A stretch of 64,000 bases of DNA from a virus: the IMG/VR virus record IMGVR_UViG_3300010885_053065, positions 25,720 through 89,719 of that record, one strand, 5' to 3'. Of the stretch, positions 1 through 9,372 are shown piece after piece; the first letter of the stretch is position 1, and each line of letters begins with the position of its first letter. The notes beneath the pieces were generated by a model. That model had not been told where the DNA came from, searched no databases, and worked only from the letters and a program-made list of their open reading frames with translations. A program made the translations under genes and the position numbers.

Positions 1-39
1 TATATGGTACCATCTTTAATATAGTATATTTCTTTACAT

Positions 40-219
40 ATGGACATAATTAATAATTTTCTTTTTCCAGTTCTCCTATTTTTCTTCTATTTTTGTCTTG
101 GCTACAATCTATTTGTTCCAAATAAAACTAATAAGGTAGAACCTCAATTAATTGCCATACCAGTTAGTATTCAATCTGATTTCTATACACAAACAAAAGA
201 ACTATTTAATTCTTTCTAG
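40..219 (+). CDS. Small single-span membrane protein, unknown function
   Basis: A 59-codon open frame starts at ATG 40 and stops at TAG 217-219. The N-terminus (about residues 5-25) is strongly hydrophobic and aromatic (Phe, Leu, Tyr), followed by a short polar tail, so a one-span membrane protein with a small soluble tail is likely. No ribosome binding site is obvious. Its stop overlaps the stop of a minus-strand open stretch at 216-398. I do not recognise a family; the call rests on composition and frame only. Confidence 0.4.
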   Translation: MDIINNFLFPVLLFFFYFCLGYNLFVPNKTNKVEPQLIAIPVSIQSDFYTQTKELFNSF

Positions 220-398
220 CTTTCAGTAGCCCACTTTAAAACCTCTTTACAGGTTGAGTGCTCACTATCTGACAATCCACTAGAGCAAAAACCATCTTTT
301 ATATCAAAAAAGAATTTAGTTTGAGAGTATTTTCTAGCTTGATTTTTTGATAGTCCTAATAGACTGGATACTGATAAGTAAACTCTTTTTTTTGTGTT
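216..398 (-). pseudogene. Start-less coding remnant of about 60 codons
   Basis: On the minus strand about 60 codons read as plausible protein (ending in KEVLKWATES) to a TAG at 216-218. There is no ATG, GTG or TTG at its head, and an in-frame stop lies a few codons upstream, next to an A8 run at 386-393. This looks like the 3' end of a broken gene, possibly frameshifted at the homopolymer. It lies downstream of the split antirepressor. Function unknown. Confidence 0.3.
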
Positions 399-478
399 TA
401 AAGCAAGTAAGTTGAACTAATACACTTTATAATCCTTACTCAGTAAAGGTTTTAAAATATTAGTGTCCGAGATATTTG

Positions 479-822
479 TTATTGAAATATTTGAGATAAG
501 ACTATTTCTGAGTAACAACCAACCTCACCATATCTTGGATCGGACATCTTCTCAACGGTTAGGTCTAGTTGTTTTGATAATCTGGTTGCCATTCTTCCTA
601 ATTTAGCGGCTTCTTTAACAGCTAGAGTTTTTAATCCTTTTAGCTTGGCGTAACCACGAATTGTGTAATAATCTCCGTCTGGCTTAAATATACGATCAAG
701 TTCTGCATCGTGAGCTTGAACTATTTCTGTTAATTCTGTAGTTCTTTGAGCTTCTAGTGCTAATTGCTGCTTGAGTAGTTCCTGTTCTTTTTCTACCTTG
801 ACTAGCTGCTCTGCATACAGTG
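479..822 (-). pseudogene. C-terminal half of an antirepressor split by an IS element
   Basis: The frame from about 822 to the stop at 479 encodes a coiled-coil linker rich in Glu and Gln, followed by a C-terminal domain beginning KPDGDYYTIRGYAKLKG, typical of phage antirepressor or regulatory proteins. The open frame nominally extends to an ATG at 862, but those first ~14 residues come from the IS end hairpin. The matching Bro-N half lies at 2108-2521 on the other side of the tnpB element. Joining the two halves across the element would give one antirepressor of roughly 230-250 residues. Confidence 0.7.
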
Positions 823-2150
823 AACTACCCGTCGCTCTAGGAGCGCGGGCTTCCAATTTCAATAGGAATAACGTCTAACAAAACCGAAGTTTTACCAGCC
901 CGACTTACATTCCCTCCATTGGCAGTGTCGCTAGTTCCTAACGACAATAATCGCAAGCCTTCTTCTCTTATGTTTATCGCTGCATTTATATCTCTATCGT
1001 GTTGAGTATGGCAGCTAGGGCACTCCCAATGTCTTACATCTAAGGGCATTTCCGACACTTTGTACAAGCAATTACTACAAGTCTTAGAGCTAGGAAACCA
1101 TCTATCTATCTCTAGATAAACCTTTCCTTCTTTCTCTGCTTTGTACTTGAGCATTGTCCCAAACTTACCCCAACTAACATCACTAATAGCTTTAGCTAAT
1201 TTATGGTTGCGTACCATCCCTTTGACATTTAGATTTTCTACGACAATCACTTGGTTATCGTTGACTATCTTGCGAGATAGCTTGTGTAAAAAATCTTCCC
1301 TACAGCGACTTATTTTTGAATGTACTTTAGCTACTAATTTTCTAGCTTTATTTCTTGAGTTACTTCCTTTTTTCTTCCTATTAAGTTTCTGTTGCTTCCT
1401 CTTAAGGTTCTTCTGATGTTTCTTGAAGTGTTTAGGATTATCGTATTTACTGCCATCACTGGTAATAGCAAAATGATTTAATCCTACGTCTATTCCTATA
1501 GCTTTCCCTTCGATTATTGTAGTAGTAGAAGATTCTAATCCATTGTCTGTCAGAATAGAAGCAAAGTATTTACCATCTGGATTCAGTGAGATAGTTACAG
1601 TTTTAATACTGCCCTCTATTGGTCTATGAATCTTACAGTAAATCTCTCCTATCTTAGGAAACTTAATCGCCTCATCTAATATAGTTACTCGCTGAGGATA
1701 GCTAATAGATTGTTTACCATGCTTGGATTTGAAACTAGGTAAACCCGCACGTTTCTCAAAGAAGTTTTTGTAAGCAGTAGATAAATTGAGTGCTACTACT
1801 TGGAGACATTGAGAGTAAGCATCAGACAGCCATTCATATTCTTTCTTTAGATTAGGTAATAAACCCTGAATAACTCCTCTTGATAGACCTTTACCTGTAG
1901 TCTTATAGGTTTCCTGACAAAGATTCAAGCTATAGTTCCAATACCACCTTACACATCCAAACGCCTTTGCTAGTTGCGTTTGCTGTTCATTAGTAGGATA
2001 GATTCTGAACTTATAGGCTTTATACATTTATCAGTTTTCTGTATTACTGCTACAAGTCTAGCGCAACAAAAGGAAGATTGCCAAAGATTCTAGACAATGG
2101 TTTGCTGTCAAAATTCATCCCGACGCTTATTAAGCGCGGGACTTCTTTTG
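818..2150 (-). mobile_element. IS200/IS605-type element carrying only tnpB
   Basis: The element consists of tnpB (837-2027, minus) flanked by imperfect hairpins characteristic of this single-strand transposon family. The 3' (right) end has a GC-rich stem at about 830-851, and the 5' (left) end has a similar stem at about 2119-2140. No tnpA is present, so mobility would need a transposase in trans. It lies within an antirepressor gene in the same orientation. The exact ends are estimates. The 3' end of tnpB plus the right-end hairpin is where the omega guide RNA of TnpB is normally encoded. Confidence 0.75.
837..2027 (-). CDS. tnpB: TnpB, RNA-guided RuvC-like nuclease of an IS605-family element
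   Basis: This 396-residue protein is full length for TnpB and appears intact. The N-terminal wedge/HTH-like region (YKFRIYPTNEQQ) is followed by RuvC residues: Asp180 in GIDVG, Glu264 in VVENL and Asp346 in HDRDINAA. A zinc ribbon uses Cys317, Cys320, Cys336 and Cys339. Family members cut DNA guided by an omega RNA made from the element's right end, which promotes element retention. No tnpA neighbour is present. The start is ATG 2027. Confidence 0.95.
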   Translation of the reverse strand: MYKAYKFRIYPTNEQQTQLAKAFGCVRWYWNYSLNLCQETYKTTGKGLSRGVIQGLLPNLKKEYEWLSDAYSQCLQVVALNLSTAYKNFFEKRAGLPSFKSKHGKQSISYPQRVTILDEAIKFPKIGEIYCKIHRPIEGSIKTVTISLNPDGKYFASILTDNGLESSTTTIIEGKAIGIDVGLNHFAITSDGSKYDNPKHFKKHQKNLKRKQQKLNRKKKGSNSRNKARKLVAKVHSKISRCREDFLHKLSRKIVNDNQVIVVENLNVKGMVRNHKLAKAISDVSWGKFGTMLKYKAEKEGKVYLEIDRWFPSSKTCSNCLYKVSEMPLDVRHWECPSCHTQHDRDINAAINIREEGLRLLSLGTSDTANGGNVSRAGKTSVLLDVIPIEIGSPRS

Positions 2151-2521
2151 GATTGAGTTAACAGCATCTCAGCAGGTGACTTAGCTTGAATTGAGTAGCT
2201 ACCAATTTTTCTGATTGAAGGAATGACCTCAGATGTTAGCCATTTTTTAAAAACTTTGGCTTCTGGCTTGCGAGAAGTTAGGACTAGTGAATATAATCCA
2301 GATTCTGAAATCGTTAATATATCTCGGTTTTGACCTGCTACGAATAATGTTCGGATCAGCTTTTCATCTTCATCGAGCCTTTCGGAAGTTTTGCTAACAT
2401 CTGTTAACTCAAGAACTTCACAAACATCTTTAGCCACAAACCAAGGCTCATTATTTACAACTACTACTCGTACTTGATTGTCGTTAAAATTAAAAACTGT
2501 TAAATTGTTCATTGGGGTCAA
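2108..2521 (-). pseudogene. N-terminal (Bro-N) half of an antirepressor split by an IS element
   Basis: The first ~95 residues form a Bro-N domain (NDNQVRVVVVNNEPWFVAKD, SESGLYSLVLTSRKPEAKVF, KKWLTSEVIPSIRK), closely similar to the intact paralogue at 27796-28515. After SPAEMLLTQ the frame enters the left-end hairpin of the tnpB element and stops at 2108, so the last ~14 residues are IS-derived. The start is TTG 2521 (matching the GTG of the paralogue) or ATG 2512. The truncated product could still bind DNA. Its C-terminal half is at 479-822. Confidence 0.8.
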
Positions 2522-2600
2522 CCTACTCCATTAGGTTAATTCAAGTCGTCTTCTAAAGTATTTCGAGTGCTTTAGGAGGCGCATTTCTTATATTATACTA
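2522..2600 (-). promoter_or_regulatory. Promoter and hairpin leader of the split antirepressor
   Basis: Read on the minus strand, a TATAAT box (2592-2597, context TGTAGTATAAT) precedes a leader with an imperfect hairpin at 2547-2580 (arms around CTAAAG/CTTTAG). The same arrangement occurs before three other antirepressor-type genes at 13.8, 28.6 and 38.0 kb. Confidence 0.5.
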
Positions 2601-2673
2601 CATTCTCTTAGACAAGTACTAAGTTAAAGATATTGGCTACTATAGATTCACACATTAAGTAGTGAATTTTAAT

Positions 2674-3018
2674 ATGAGTACATCAAGATTAGAGTATAAA
2701 TTCTTGAATCTATTGCAAGCTTATTATCCTCAGATTGAATTTTCCCAAGAATACAAGAATATAATTCCTAATCGTAGATTTATCTTTGACTTTTGCTTTC
2801 CTCAATCAAAAGTTGCTATAGAAATTAGTGGTCAGATTTGGAGAAAAGGCGGTCATACTTCTGGCAAAGGTGTACAAAGAGATTATGAAAAGATTAACCT
2901 TGCTTTGCTAGAAGGTTGGATAGTTTTTCAGTTGTCAGAGGAAATGATTACAAAAGAATGGCTAGATAAAATAATTAGTTCTGTTAAGTTAAGAGAAACT
3001 AAATCGGTTATCTGTTAA
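2674..3018 (+). CDS. Small PD-(D/E)XK (Vsr/DUF559-like) endonuclease
   Basis: A protein of about 114 residues carrying a nuclease-like core: RRFIFDFCF supplies the Asp, then VAIEISGQIW supplies the E-x-S version of the E-x-K motif, followed by GGH and a hydrophobic strand (GWIVFQLSEEM). This order matches Vsr/DUF559-type single-domain endonucleases common in phages, usually acting on nicked, mismatched or branched DNA. A GTG at 2662 would add four residues; ATG 2674 is preferred, although neither has a clear ribosome binding site. A strong terminator follows. Substrate unknown. Confidence 0.65.
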   Translation: MSTSRLEYKFLNLLQAYYPQIEFSQEYKNIIPNRRFIFDFCFPQSKVAIEISGQIWRKGGHTSGKGVQRDYEKINLALLEGWIVFQLSEEMITKEWLDKIISSVKLRETKSVIC

Positions 3019-3042
3019 AATAAGATTGAAGCATAAAGCTCA

Positions 3043-3076
3043 CACTCTAACTTCCTCATTGGTTAGAGTGTTTTTT
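3043..3076 (+). terminator. Rho-independent terminator after the small nuclease gene
   Basis: A 9-bp stem (CACTCTAAC / GTTAGAGTG) with a 10-nt loop is followed by six T residues. Confidence 0.85.
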
Positions 3077-3138
3077 ATTTAAAATACTTAATTGACACTT
3101 GTTAGAATGGTAATCAATATATAAATTAAATAACCTTA

Positions 3139-6100
3139 ATGCAATTAGAATTAAGCTTTTCTGGGACACTTACTGAAGGAAATAAAACAATTCAAGTAGC
3201 CAAAATATTGCTTGAACTATTAAAGAAATCTATAAAAATAACAACAAAAGATTTACAAGAGTTAATGACTACTGCTTACGGTGGTAGCGATGCAGAAGGC
3301 TTATGGATATGGAAAGACGCTTATGAGGCTCTAGAATGTGCCTGTGTTTTATATATTAAGTATTTATATGAAATTAGGGCTCAAGCTATCTATGGAGATG
3401 CTAGAGATAATTTAAAGTTCTTTACAGAGTTAGAAAGTCTATTACCTACACACACTAGACGCTCTGCTGATCAACTAAATTATCAGCAATTCTCTACTCC
3501 TTTACCTCTATCTGTATTGGTTATGGTAGCAGCAGAAATTAAAAAAGAAGATATTGTTTTAGAGCCTAGCGCTGGCAATGGATTGTTAGGTGTTTGGGGT
3601 GATTTATGGGGAAAACAATTAATACTAAATGAGATTGACGATAACAGAAGAAATAACTTAACTAAACTTTTTCCTGATGCAAAAATATTTAATCATAATG
3701 CTGAACAGATAAACGATTATTTAGATTTGTCAATTACTCCTTCTGTCTGTTTAATTAACCCTCCTTTTTCTAGTGCTTTAAAGATAGAAAGACGTAGCCC
3801 TATTACTACGTGGAAACATATTACCTCTGCTTTAAATAGATTGCAGGATGGTGGCAGGCTTGTAGCGATTACTGCTGATTGGTGGTCAGAAGATAATCCT
3901 AAGTGGAAAGAACACTTTGAAGCACTAAAAGATACAAGTACAACTGTCTTTAGTATTCCTATTGCTGGTAAGTATTACTACAAACATGGTACTAATATGG
4001 ACACTAGATTAACTGTGATTGATAAAGTGCCAGACAATGGCAAGAGAAAAAGGTTTATCTATAGTTCAGATAGCGAATTTAAGTCTTTAAACGATATTCT
4101 TTCTAAGATACTTAAGCATTTACCTTTAAGGTGCGAGCTAGGCTCAATTGATCCTGTAGTAACAAAACAAGCTACTAAAAAGACTAAAGCTAAAGCAGTT
4201 GAACTAGTTAAATCAATTAAAGAGATTATTGATTGGAACAATATCGTTGAAGTTGAGTACACAGCTATAGAGAAATTAGCACAATCAGAAGACTTACCAG
4301 AGGCTATCTACAGCACTTATAGACCACAGAGAATAGCAATCAAAGGAGCTAAAGAACATCCTTCTCCCTTGGTAGAATCTGCAGCCATGAACTCAGTTCT
4401 GCCTCCTTTACCGAGTTATCGACCCAAACTCCCTAAGCAAGTAATAGAACAAGGCATACTATCTGAACCACAATTAGAGACAGTAATCTATGCAGGCGAG
4501 TCACACCAAAAGTTTTTAAGTTACTACTATCTAGTAGATAATACATTAGATAGTTTATTAATAACCTCAGAAACTACTACCGATGCAGTTAGATTTAGAA
4601 GAGGATATAGCTTAGGAGATGGTACAGGGGTAGGGAAGGGGAGACAAGTTAGTGGGATTATTTTAGATAATTGGCTACACGGTAGAAAAAAAGCTTTGTG
4701 GATATCTAAAAACGATACCTTACTAGAGGATGCTAGGAGAGATTTTAGTGCTTTAGGAGGGAATAAAGAACAGATAGTCCCTTTATCTAAATTTAAGCTA
4801 GGAGAGCCAATAAACCTAGAAGAGGGTGTGTTATTCCTAACTTACTCAACTCTCAGACAAGTAGAAAAGGGTGAGAAGATATCTAGACTACAGCAGGTAC
4901 TCAATTATCTGGGTAAAGACTTTGATGGCGTGATAATCTTTGATGAGTCTCATGCTATGGCTAACGCTACTTCAGAAAAAGCAGCTAGAGGTATTAAAGC
5001 ACCATCTCAACAGGGTTTAGTAGGTTTAAGGATACAAAGAGCCTTACCTAACGCTAGAGTTGTCTACGTCTCTGCAACAGGTGCTAGTAAGCTTGAGAAT
5101 TTAAGTTATATGGAAAGATTGGGGTTATGGGGTTCAGATAATGTTCCTTTTATTGATAGAGACGATTTTATTAATCACGTCTCTACAGGGGGTGTCGCTG
5201 CTGTAGAGGTAGTCGCTAGGGATCTTAAAGCTTTAGGTCTTTATACAGCAAGGTCTCTATCTTTTGAGGGAGTAGAGTATCAAGTATTAGAGCATGAACT
5301 AACTAGCCACCAAATAGAAGTTTATAACCAGTATGCAGATGCTTACAAAATAATACATACTAACATTAGAGATGCCTTAAAACATATTAATGTTAACGAC
5401 CAATTTGGTAAGGTTCGTAATGGTAGAGCTAGTTCTGCTGTCTATGCTGCCTTTGAAAATGCTAAACAAAGATTCTTTAGCCATGTACTTAGTAGCCTAA
5501 AGTCTAGTACTTTAATTAAAGCTATCGAGAAAGACTTAGAAAACGGATATTCAGCAATAATACAGGTTATTTCTACTGATGAAGCTTTACTGGATAGGAG
5601 ACTCGCAGAGATACCGCCTAGTGAATGGAATGATATCAACGTAGATGTTACCCCTAGGGAGTACTTATTTGATTATCTTTATAATGCTTTCCCTGTGCAT
5701 CTTCATGAGGTCTACTCGGATGAAAATGGTAGGCAATATACTAGACAAGCTTTAGATGAAAACGGTAATCTGGTATTATCTCAATCAGCTTTAAAAGCAA
5801 GGGACGCTCTAATCAAAGAACTAGCCTACCTACCTCCTATCCATTCTCTATTAGATCAGGTAATTCATTATTTTGGGGCTAAACAGGTAGCAGAGATTAC
5901 AGGTAGAACTAAGAGGATATTAAGAGAAGAGGATAGACTCTTTATTGATAAAAGACCTTCTAACGCTAATATAGCTGAGACTCAAGCCTTCCAAGATGAT
6001 CACAAAAAGATTCTTATTTTCTCTAACGCTGGCAGTACTGGCAGGTCTTACCATGCTGAGATGAGTGCTAAAAACCAAAGATTAAGAAAACACTATATCT

Positions 6101-7431
6101 GTGAGTTTGGATGGGAAGCACATGTCACAGTACAGGGTTTAGGTAGAACAAATAGAAGTAATCAGAAACAACCTCCTATTTATATCCTTGTTACCACAGA
6201 TGTTAAGGGAGAAAAAAGATTTACTAGTAGTATTGCTAAAAGATTGGATACCTTAGGAGCTATAACCAAGGGAGAGAGAAAGACAGGTGGTCAAGGGTTG
6301 TTTAGAGAATCAGATAATTTAGAGTCTTTGTATGCTAAAACTGCACTAACTAATCTCTATAGAACGCTTAATTGGGGAGGTTTGAATTGTATCAAGTTGA
6401 AAGAGTTTCAAGACCTAACGGGACTGAGACTACAAACCGAAGACGGCATCGTTCTAGAGGAACAGCCACCAATGAAAACTTTTCTTAATCGTATTCTGGC
6501 TACTCCTATCGAGTTTCAGAACGATATTATGTCAGAATTACAAGCGAGAATCGATACCAATATAGAGCAAGCGATAGAGTCTGGTAGCTACGACATTGGT
6601 GTAGAGGTCATACGTGCTCATAAGATGTCTGTATTAGACAAGATAGAGATTTATAAAGATAAAAATAGTAATGCAGCCACATATGCACTCAAGATAGAGC
6701 GTACAAATAAAGTTAATTTCAACACCTTTGAGTACGCTAAAGACTTAGTAGAAGGGAATCAAGGCGGTTATATTCACAACGATACTACTAAGAAGGTTGC
6801 TGTATTACTTCCTACAAATAGTATTGTTGATAAAAATGGTGACAATATTGAAAGGTTTAAACTTGTTACTCCTACTTGGGAAAGAAAAATTAGTCAAAGC
6901 GAGTATAGAAAGACTAGTTGGGGTGGCATTGGCTCAATTAATCTCTTTAAGGATTTGTGGGAAAAAGAGCTATCAGAAAAACAAGAGTACAAAGTAGATA
7001 CTTTCTTTGTTATTACTGGTTTACTGTTGCCTATTTGGAAGAAACTAGATCAATCAAATCTTAAGGTTTATAGACTTAATATCGGTAATAGTGAGCAGTT
7101 TCTAGGGAGATTAATTGAGCCTAGAGTGTGGGAAATTATCTCAGAGACCTTTGGAGTGAACTACAAGCTTACAGGTGCTGAAATCTATAGAATATGGCAG
7201 CATCCAGGTAGTTTTACGCCAATCAGCCTAACTTACGCAATTAAGCTAAAACAATCAGTTGTCTCTGGCTTAAAGAGAATGGAGTTGATCGGGAACTTTA
7301 CTCCAAAGGATTACGAAAAACTAGAGGCTATAGGATGTTTCTTAGAGATAGTTCAGTATAGACCTAGAATATTTATTCCTACTACAGAAGCTTGTATTCC
7401 AATAATCGACAAGATTAGAAACAATGCTTAA
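3139..7431 (+). CDS. Adenine methyltransferase / Strawberry-notch helicase fusion (DarB-like)
   Basis: A 1430-residue protein. Residues 141-150 (LEPSAGNGLL) form a SAM-binding motif I, and 207-210 are the NPPF catalytic motif of N6-adenine methyltransferases. Residues about 493-503 (GDGTGVGKGRQ) are the Strawberry-notch Walker A, about 601-605 (FDESH) the Walker B, followed by a VSATGAS motif. Near residue 1000 QGLGRTNRSNQ begins the SNO C-terminal helicase half. Phage P1 DarB has this architecture and protects injected DNA from type I restriction, so an anti-restriction or DNA-entry role is plausible but inferred. A TTGACA at 3092-3097 may be its -35 box. It is the only gene in its transcription unit. 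Confidence 0.9.
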   Translation: MQLELSFSGTLTEGNKTIQVAKILLELLKKSIKITTKDLQELMTTAYGGSDAEGLWIWKDAYEALECACVLYIKYLYEIRAQAIYGDARDNLKFFTELESLLPTHTRRSADQLNYQQFSTPLPLSVLVMVAAEIKKEDIVLEPSAGNGLLGVWGDLWGKQLILNEIDDNRRNNLTKLFPDAKIFNHNAEQINDYLDLSITPSVCLINPPFSSALKIERRSPITTWKHITSALNRLQDGGRLVAITADWWSEDNPKWKEHFEALKDTSTTVFSIPIAGKYYYKHGTNMDTRLTVIDKVPDNGKRKRFIYSSDSEFKSLNDILSKILKHLPLRCELGSIDPVVTKQATKKTKAKAVELVKSIKEIIDWNNIVEVEYTAIEKLAQSEDLPEAIYSTYRPQRIAIKGAKEHPSPLVESAAMNSVLPPLPSYRPKLPKQVIEQGILSEPQLETVIYAGESHQKFLSYYYLVDNTLDSLLITSETTTDAVRFRRGYSLGDGTGVGKGRQVSGIILDNWLHGRKKALWISKNDTLLEDARRDFSALGGNKEQIVPLSKFKLGEPINLEEGVLFLTYSTLRQVEKGEKISRLQQVLNYLGKDFDGVIIFDESHAMANATSEKAARGIKAPSQQGLVGLRIQRALPNARVVYVSATGASKLENLSYMERLGLWGSDNVPFIDRDDFINHVSTGGVAAVEVVARDLKALGLYTARSLSFEGVEYQVLEHELTSHQIEVYNQYADAYKIIHTNIRDALKHINVNDQFGKVRNGRASSAVYAAFENAKQRFFSHVLSSLKSSTLIKAIEKDLENGYSAIIQVISTDEALLDRRLAEIPPSEWNDINVDVTPREYLFDYLYNAFPVHLHEVYSDENGRQYTRQALDENGNLVLSQSALKARDALIKELAYLPPIHSLLDQVIHYFGAKQVAEITGRTKRILREEDRLFIDKRPSNANIAETQAFQDDHKKILIFSNAGSTGRSYHAEMSAKNQRLRKHYICEFGWEAHVTVQGLGRTNRSNQKQPPIYILVTTDVKGEKRFTSSIAKRLDTLGAITKGERKTGGQGLFRESDNLESLYAKTALTNLYRTLNWGGLNCIKLKEFQDLTGLRLQTEDGIVLEEQPPMKTFLNRILATPIEFQNDIMSELQARIDTNIEQAIESGSYDIGVEVIRAHKMSVLDKIEIYKDKNSNAATYALKIERTNKVNFNTFEYAKDLVEGNQGGYIHNDTTKKVAVLLPTNSIVDKNGDNIERFKLVTPTWERKISQSEYRKTSWGGIGSINLFKDLWEKELSEKQEYKVDTFFVITGLLLPIWKKLDQSNLKVYRLNIGNSEQFLGRLIEPRVWEIISETFGVNYKLTGAEIYRIWQHPGSFTPISLTYAIKLKQSVVSGLKRMELIGNFTPKDYEKLEAIGCFLEIVQYRPRIFIPTTEACIPIIDKIRNNA

Positions 7432-7433
7432 AC

Positions 7434-7464
7434 AAAAAGGAGGTGTCACTACCTCCTTAAAAAT
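7434..7464 (-). terminator. Terminator, mainly for the sliding-clamp gene
   Basis: An 8-bp stem (AAGGAGGT / ACCTCCTT, 7437-7458) lies between convergent genes. Read on the minus strand it is followed by TTTGTTT, making it a good terminator for dnaN; on the plus strand the tail is A-rich. Confidence 0.65.
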
Positions 7465-7530
7465 TCCTTTACCTGTGTCTTAGTACTAATATTGATTTAG
7501 TTCTATTTTCCAGATTACTAATATTTTAAC

Positions 7531-8637
7531 TTATTTGATAATACTTACTGGCATAACCAAGAATATCGTTTTACTACTATCAAGAGGTTCAATGATCACG
7601 GGACTAACTGGTGTATTCAGACTAAACCTTACTGAGTCAGAAAGCATTGTCTTTAGTCCGTCTATTAAGTACTTACAGTTGAACCCTACCTTGATATCAT
7701 TCCCACTAAGTTCTATTGCTAGACTATCCTCTCCTTTACCTATATCCTGTCCCTCAGCAGAGATAGTTAGTTTTTCTTCCACAAAACTAAAGACGGTTAA
7801 GTGATTACCTTGATTAACAATAGTAGAGACTAACTCTAGCTTTCTGATTAACTCCTTTCTAGGAATTGTGGCAGTAGTAGTAAAAGATTTAGGGATTAAC
7901 TGTTGATAAGCAGGGTATTTGCCTTGTAACACACGTCCAATAACTGTATAGTCACCACAAGTAAAAAAGGTTGTAGACTCGTTAATTTTAAGATAGATAT
8001 TCTCTTCTCCCTTACACTCACTTAAGACTTTTTCTAGTGTCTTAATTGTGTGTAGAGAAATAGTAACGGGTTTAGCTGTATCTCCTAAATCATGCTCTAT
8101 TCTTGTAACACTCAACCTGTGTGAGTCAGTTGCAGCAAACTCTACACTATCTAATTCAGGTTTGATATGTATCCCTGTTAAAATCATTTTTGTCTCTTCA
8201 GTACTAGCAGCAAAAGAAACAGCTTTTAGAGACTCTGTAAACTCAACTAACGGGATAAAAATTGACTCACTTTCAGGAACATCTGGAAACTCAGGATAAT
8301 CTGTAGCTGGCATTGTGCCGATATCAAAGTGACCTGATTCAGTGGTAATAGTCGCTCTATTATCTTTTATTTCAATCGTTATTTCTTCAGATTGAAGTTT
8401 ACTAATAATGTTATTTAATATAGTTGCAGGAATAGTAATTAAACCCGATTCTTGTGTAATTGATTGGATTGAAGTTTTAATTCCAATCACAGTATCAAAA
8501 CCAATTATTGTTAATTTGTCTTCTGTCGCCTCTATAAAAAAATTATTCAGTATAGGATGAGTAGCACGGCTAGGGACAGCCGTGCCAACTATAGATAAAG
8601 CCTTTTTAAAACTAGTTTGGTTAACGGTAAACTTCAC
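7531..8637 (-). CDS. dnaN: DNA polymerase III beta subunit (sliding clamp)
   Basis: A 368-residue protein, the normal length for bacterial DnaN, beginning MKFTVNQTSFKKAL and ending in MPVSIIK (the family usually ends MPVRL or similar). Typical segments are SRATHPILNNF in domain 1, ATDSHRLSVTRIE in domain 2, and NTPVSPVIIEPLD near the end. It tethers the replicative polymerase to DNA. The GTG start at 8637 is preceded by AAGGAG. A phage-borne clamp suggests the phage builds its own replisome or recruits host Pol III. The 735-bp gap upstream contains a large direct repeat. Confidence 0.93.
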   Translation of the reverse strand: MKFTVNQTSFKKALSIVGTAVPSRATHPILNNFFIEATEDKLTIIGFDTVIGIKTSIQSITQESGLITIPATILNNIISKLQSEEITIEIKDNRATITTESGHFDIGTMPATDYPEFPDVPESESIFIPLVEFTESLKAVSFAASTEETKMILTGIHIKPELDSVEFAATDSHRLSVTRIEHDLGDTAKPVTISLHTIKTLEKVLSECKGEENIYLKINESTTFFTCGDYTVIGRVLQGKYPAYQQLIPKSFTTTATIPRKELIRKLELVSTIVNQGNHLTVFSFVEEKLTISAEGQDIGKGEDSLAIELSGNDIKVGFNCKYLIDGLKTMLSDSVRFSLNTPVSPVIIEPLDSSKTIFLVMPVSIIK

Positions 8638-8822
8638 TCTGAATACTCCTTAATTTCCTTACAATTTTAACAAAAACTATATTTGCTTCTAATAGATAAG
8701 GCTCAATTACTCCTACCAAAATTAACTTATTTTTGCCAACAAAACTTTTTCTCTAACAGGAAATGGAGATTAAGTAGCTTATTGATTTTTAGACATAAAA
8801 ATAGACTAGTACTAAAACCGAA

Positions 8823-9299
8823 GGCTAGACCCCTCTTGTAGAGCACATCCCACTGCTCGCACGTTCTGTGCGTGCGCAGTCTTCTGCTAGCACAAATTAT
8901 CGCTCGCACAGGATCAGCAGACATATAAATACGATATATATACAAATAAGAAAAATAACAAACAACAAGATCCGGAGCAGCAGTTGCTTTTGATTTTTAA
9001 AATTAATTAAATTCCTATAACCAATTAAAATACTCTCTAACTCACTTAAATTTGAGCTACAAGACGGGTAAATACACCTAACTTACTCTTTCTACCAAAA
9101 AGAAATAAATAAGCCCCATAGACCAAATTTAAGTGAAATTAGAATCAGTAGGACTTATTTACTTGTTAAGTTGTCTTTTTCTTAATTAAGTTTTTAATGG
9201 TCGGCTGGTGCTTTTGTTTTATAGTAAATGTGCTCAATAAACATTTTTATTTATAGTCTAAACACTTGACACTCACCCAATAAAATGTTATACTGTATG
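8823..9299 (+). repeat. 480-bp noncoding direct repeat, copy R1 (origin or regulatory candidate)
   Basis: This segment recurs at 28754-29227 in the same orientation and about 90% identical by eye. It contains closely spaced words (GCTCGCAC 8855, GCTAGCAC 8886, GCTCGCAC 8902), a GC-rich hairpin (8855-8876), an AT-rich stretch, and a separated inverted repeat around CACTTAAATTTGAG / CAAATTTAAGTG. It ends in a strong promoter driving the next small gene. The gap 8638-9372 holds nothing else I can support. Replication origin or long regulatory leader are both possible. Confidence 0.7.
9224..9294 (+). promoter_or_regulatory. Phage promoter P1 with conserved upstream box
   Basis: TTGACA (9266-9271), a 17-nt spacer, and TATACT (9289-9294). 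Upstream is the box GTAAATGTGCTCAATAAACA shared with four other promoters in the window. The transcript leader begins with an inverted repeat (GGTTAAG / CTTAACC). Confidence 0.85.
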
Positions 9300-9372
9300 T
9301 ATACAAAAGGTTAAGAAATGACTTAACCAAGCACCTAGAAAACTTAACCATAAAAACAAAGGAGACAAAATC

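Noticed and set aside
8727-8945. 72-codon minus-strand open frame in R1
   Set aside because: It lies in the duplicated noncoding repeat, has no ribosome site, and no comparable frame is open in copy R2.
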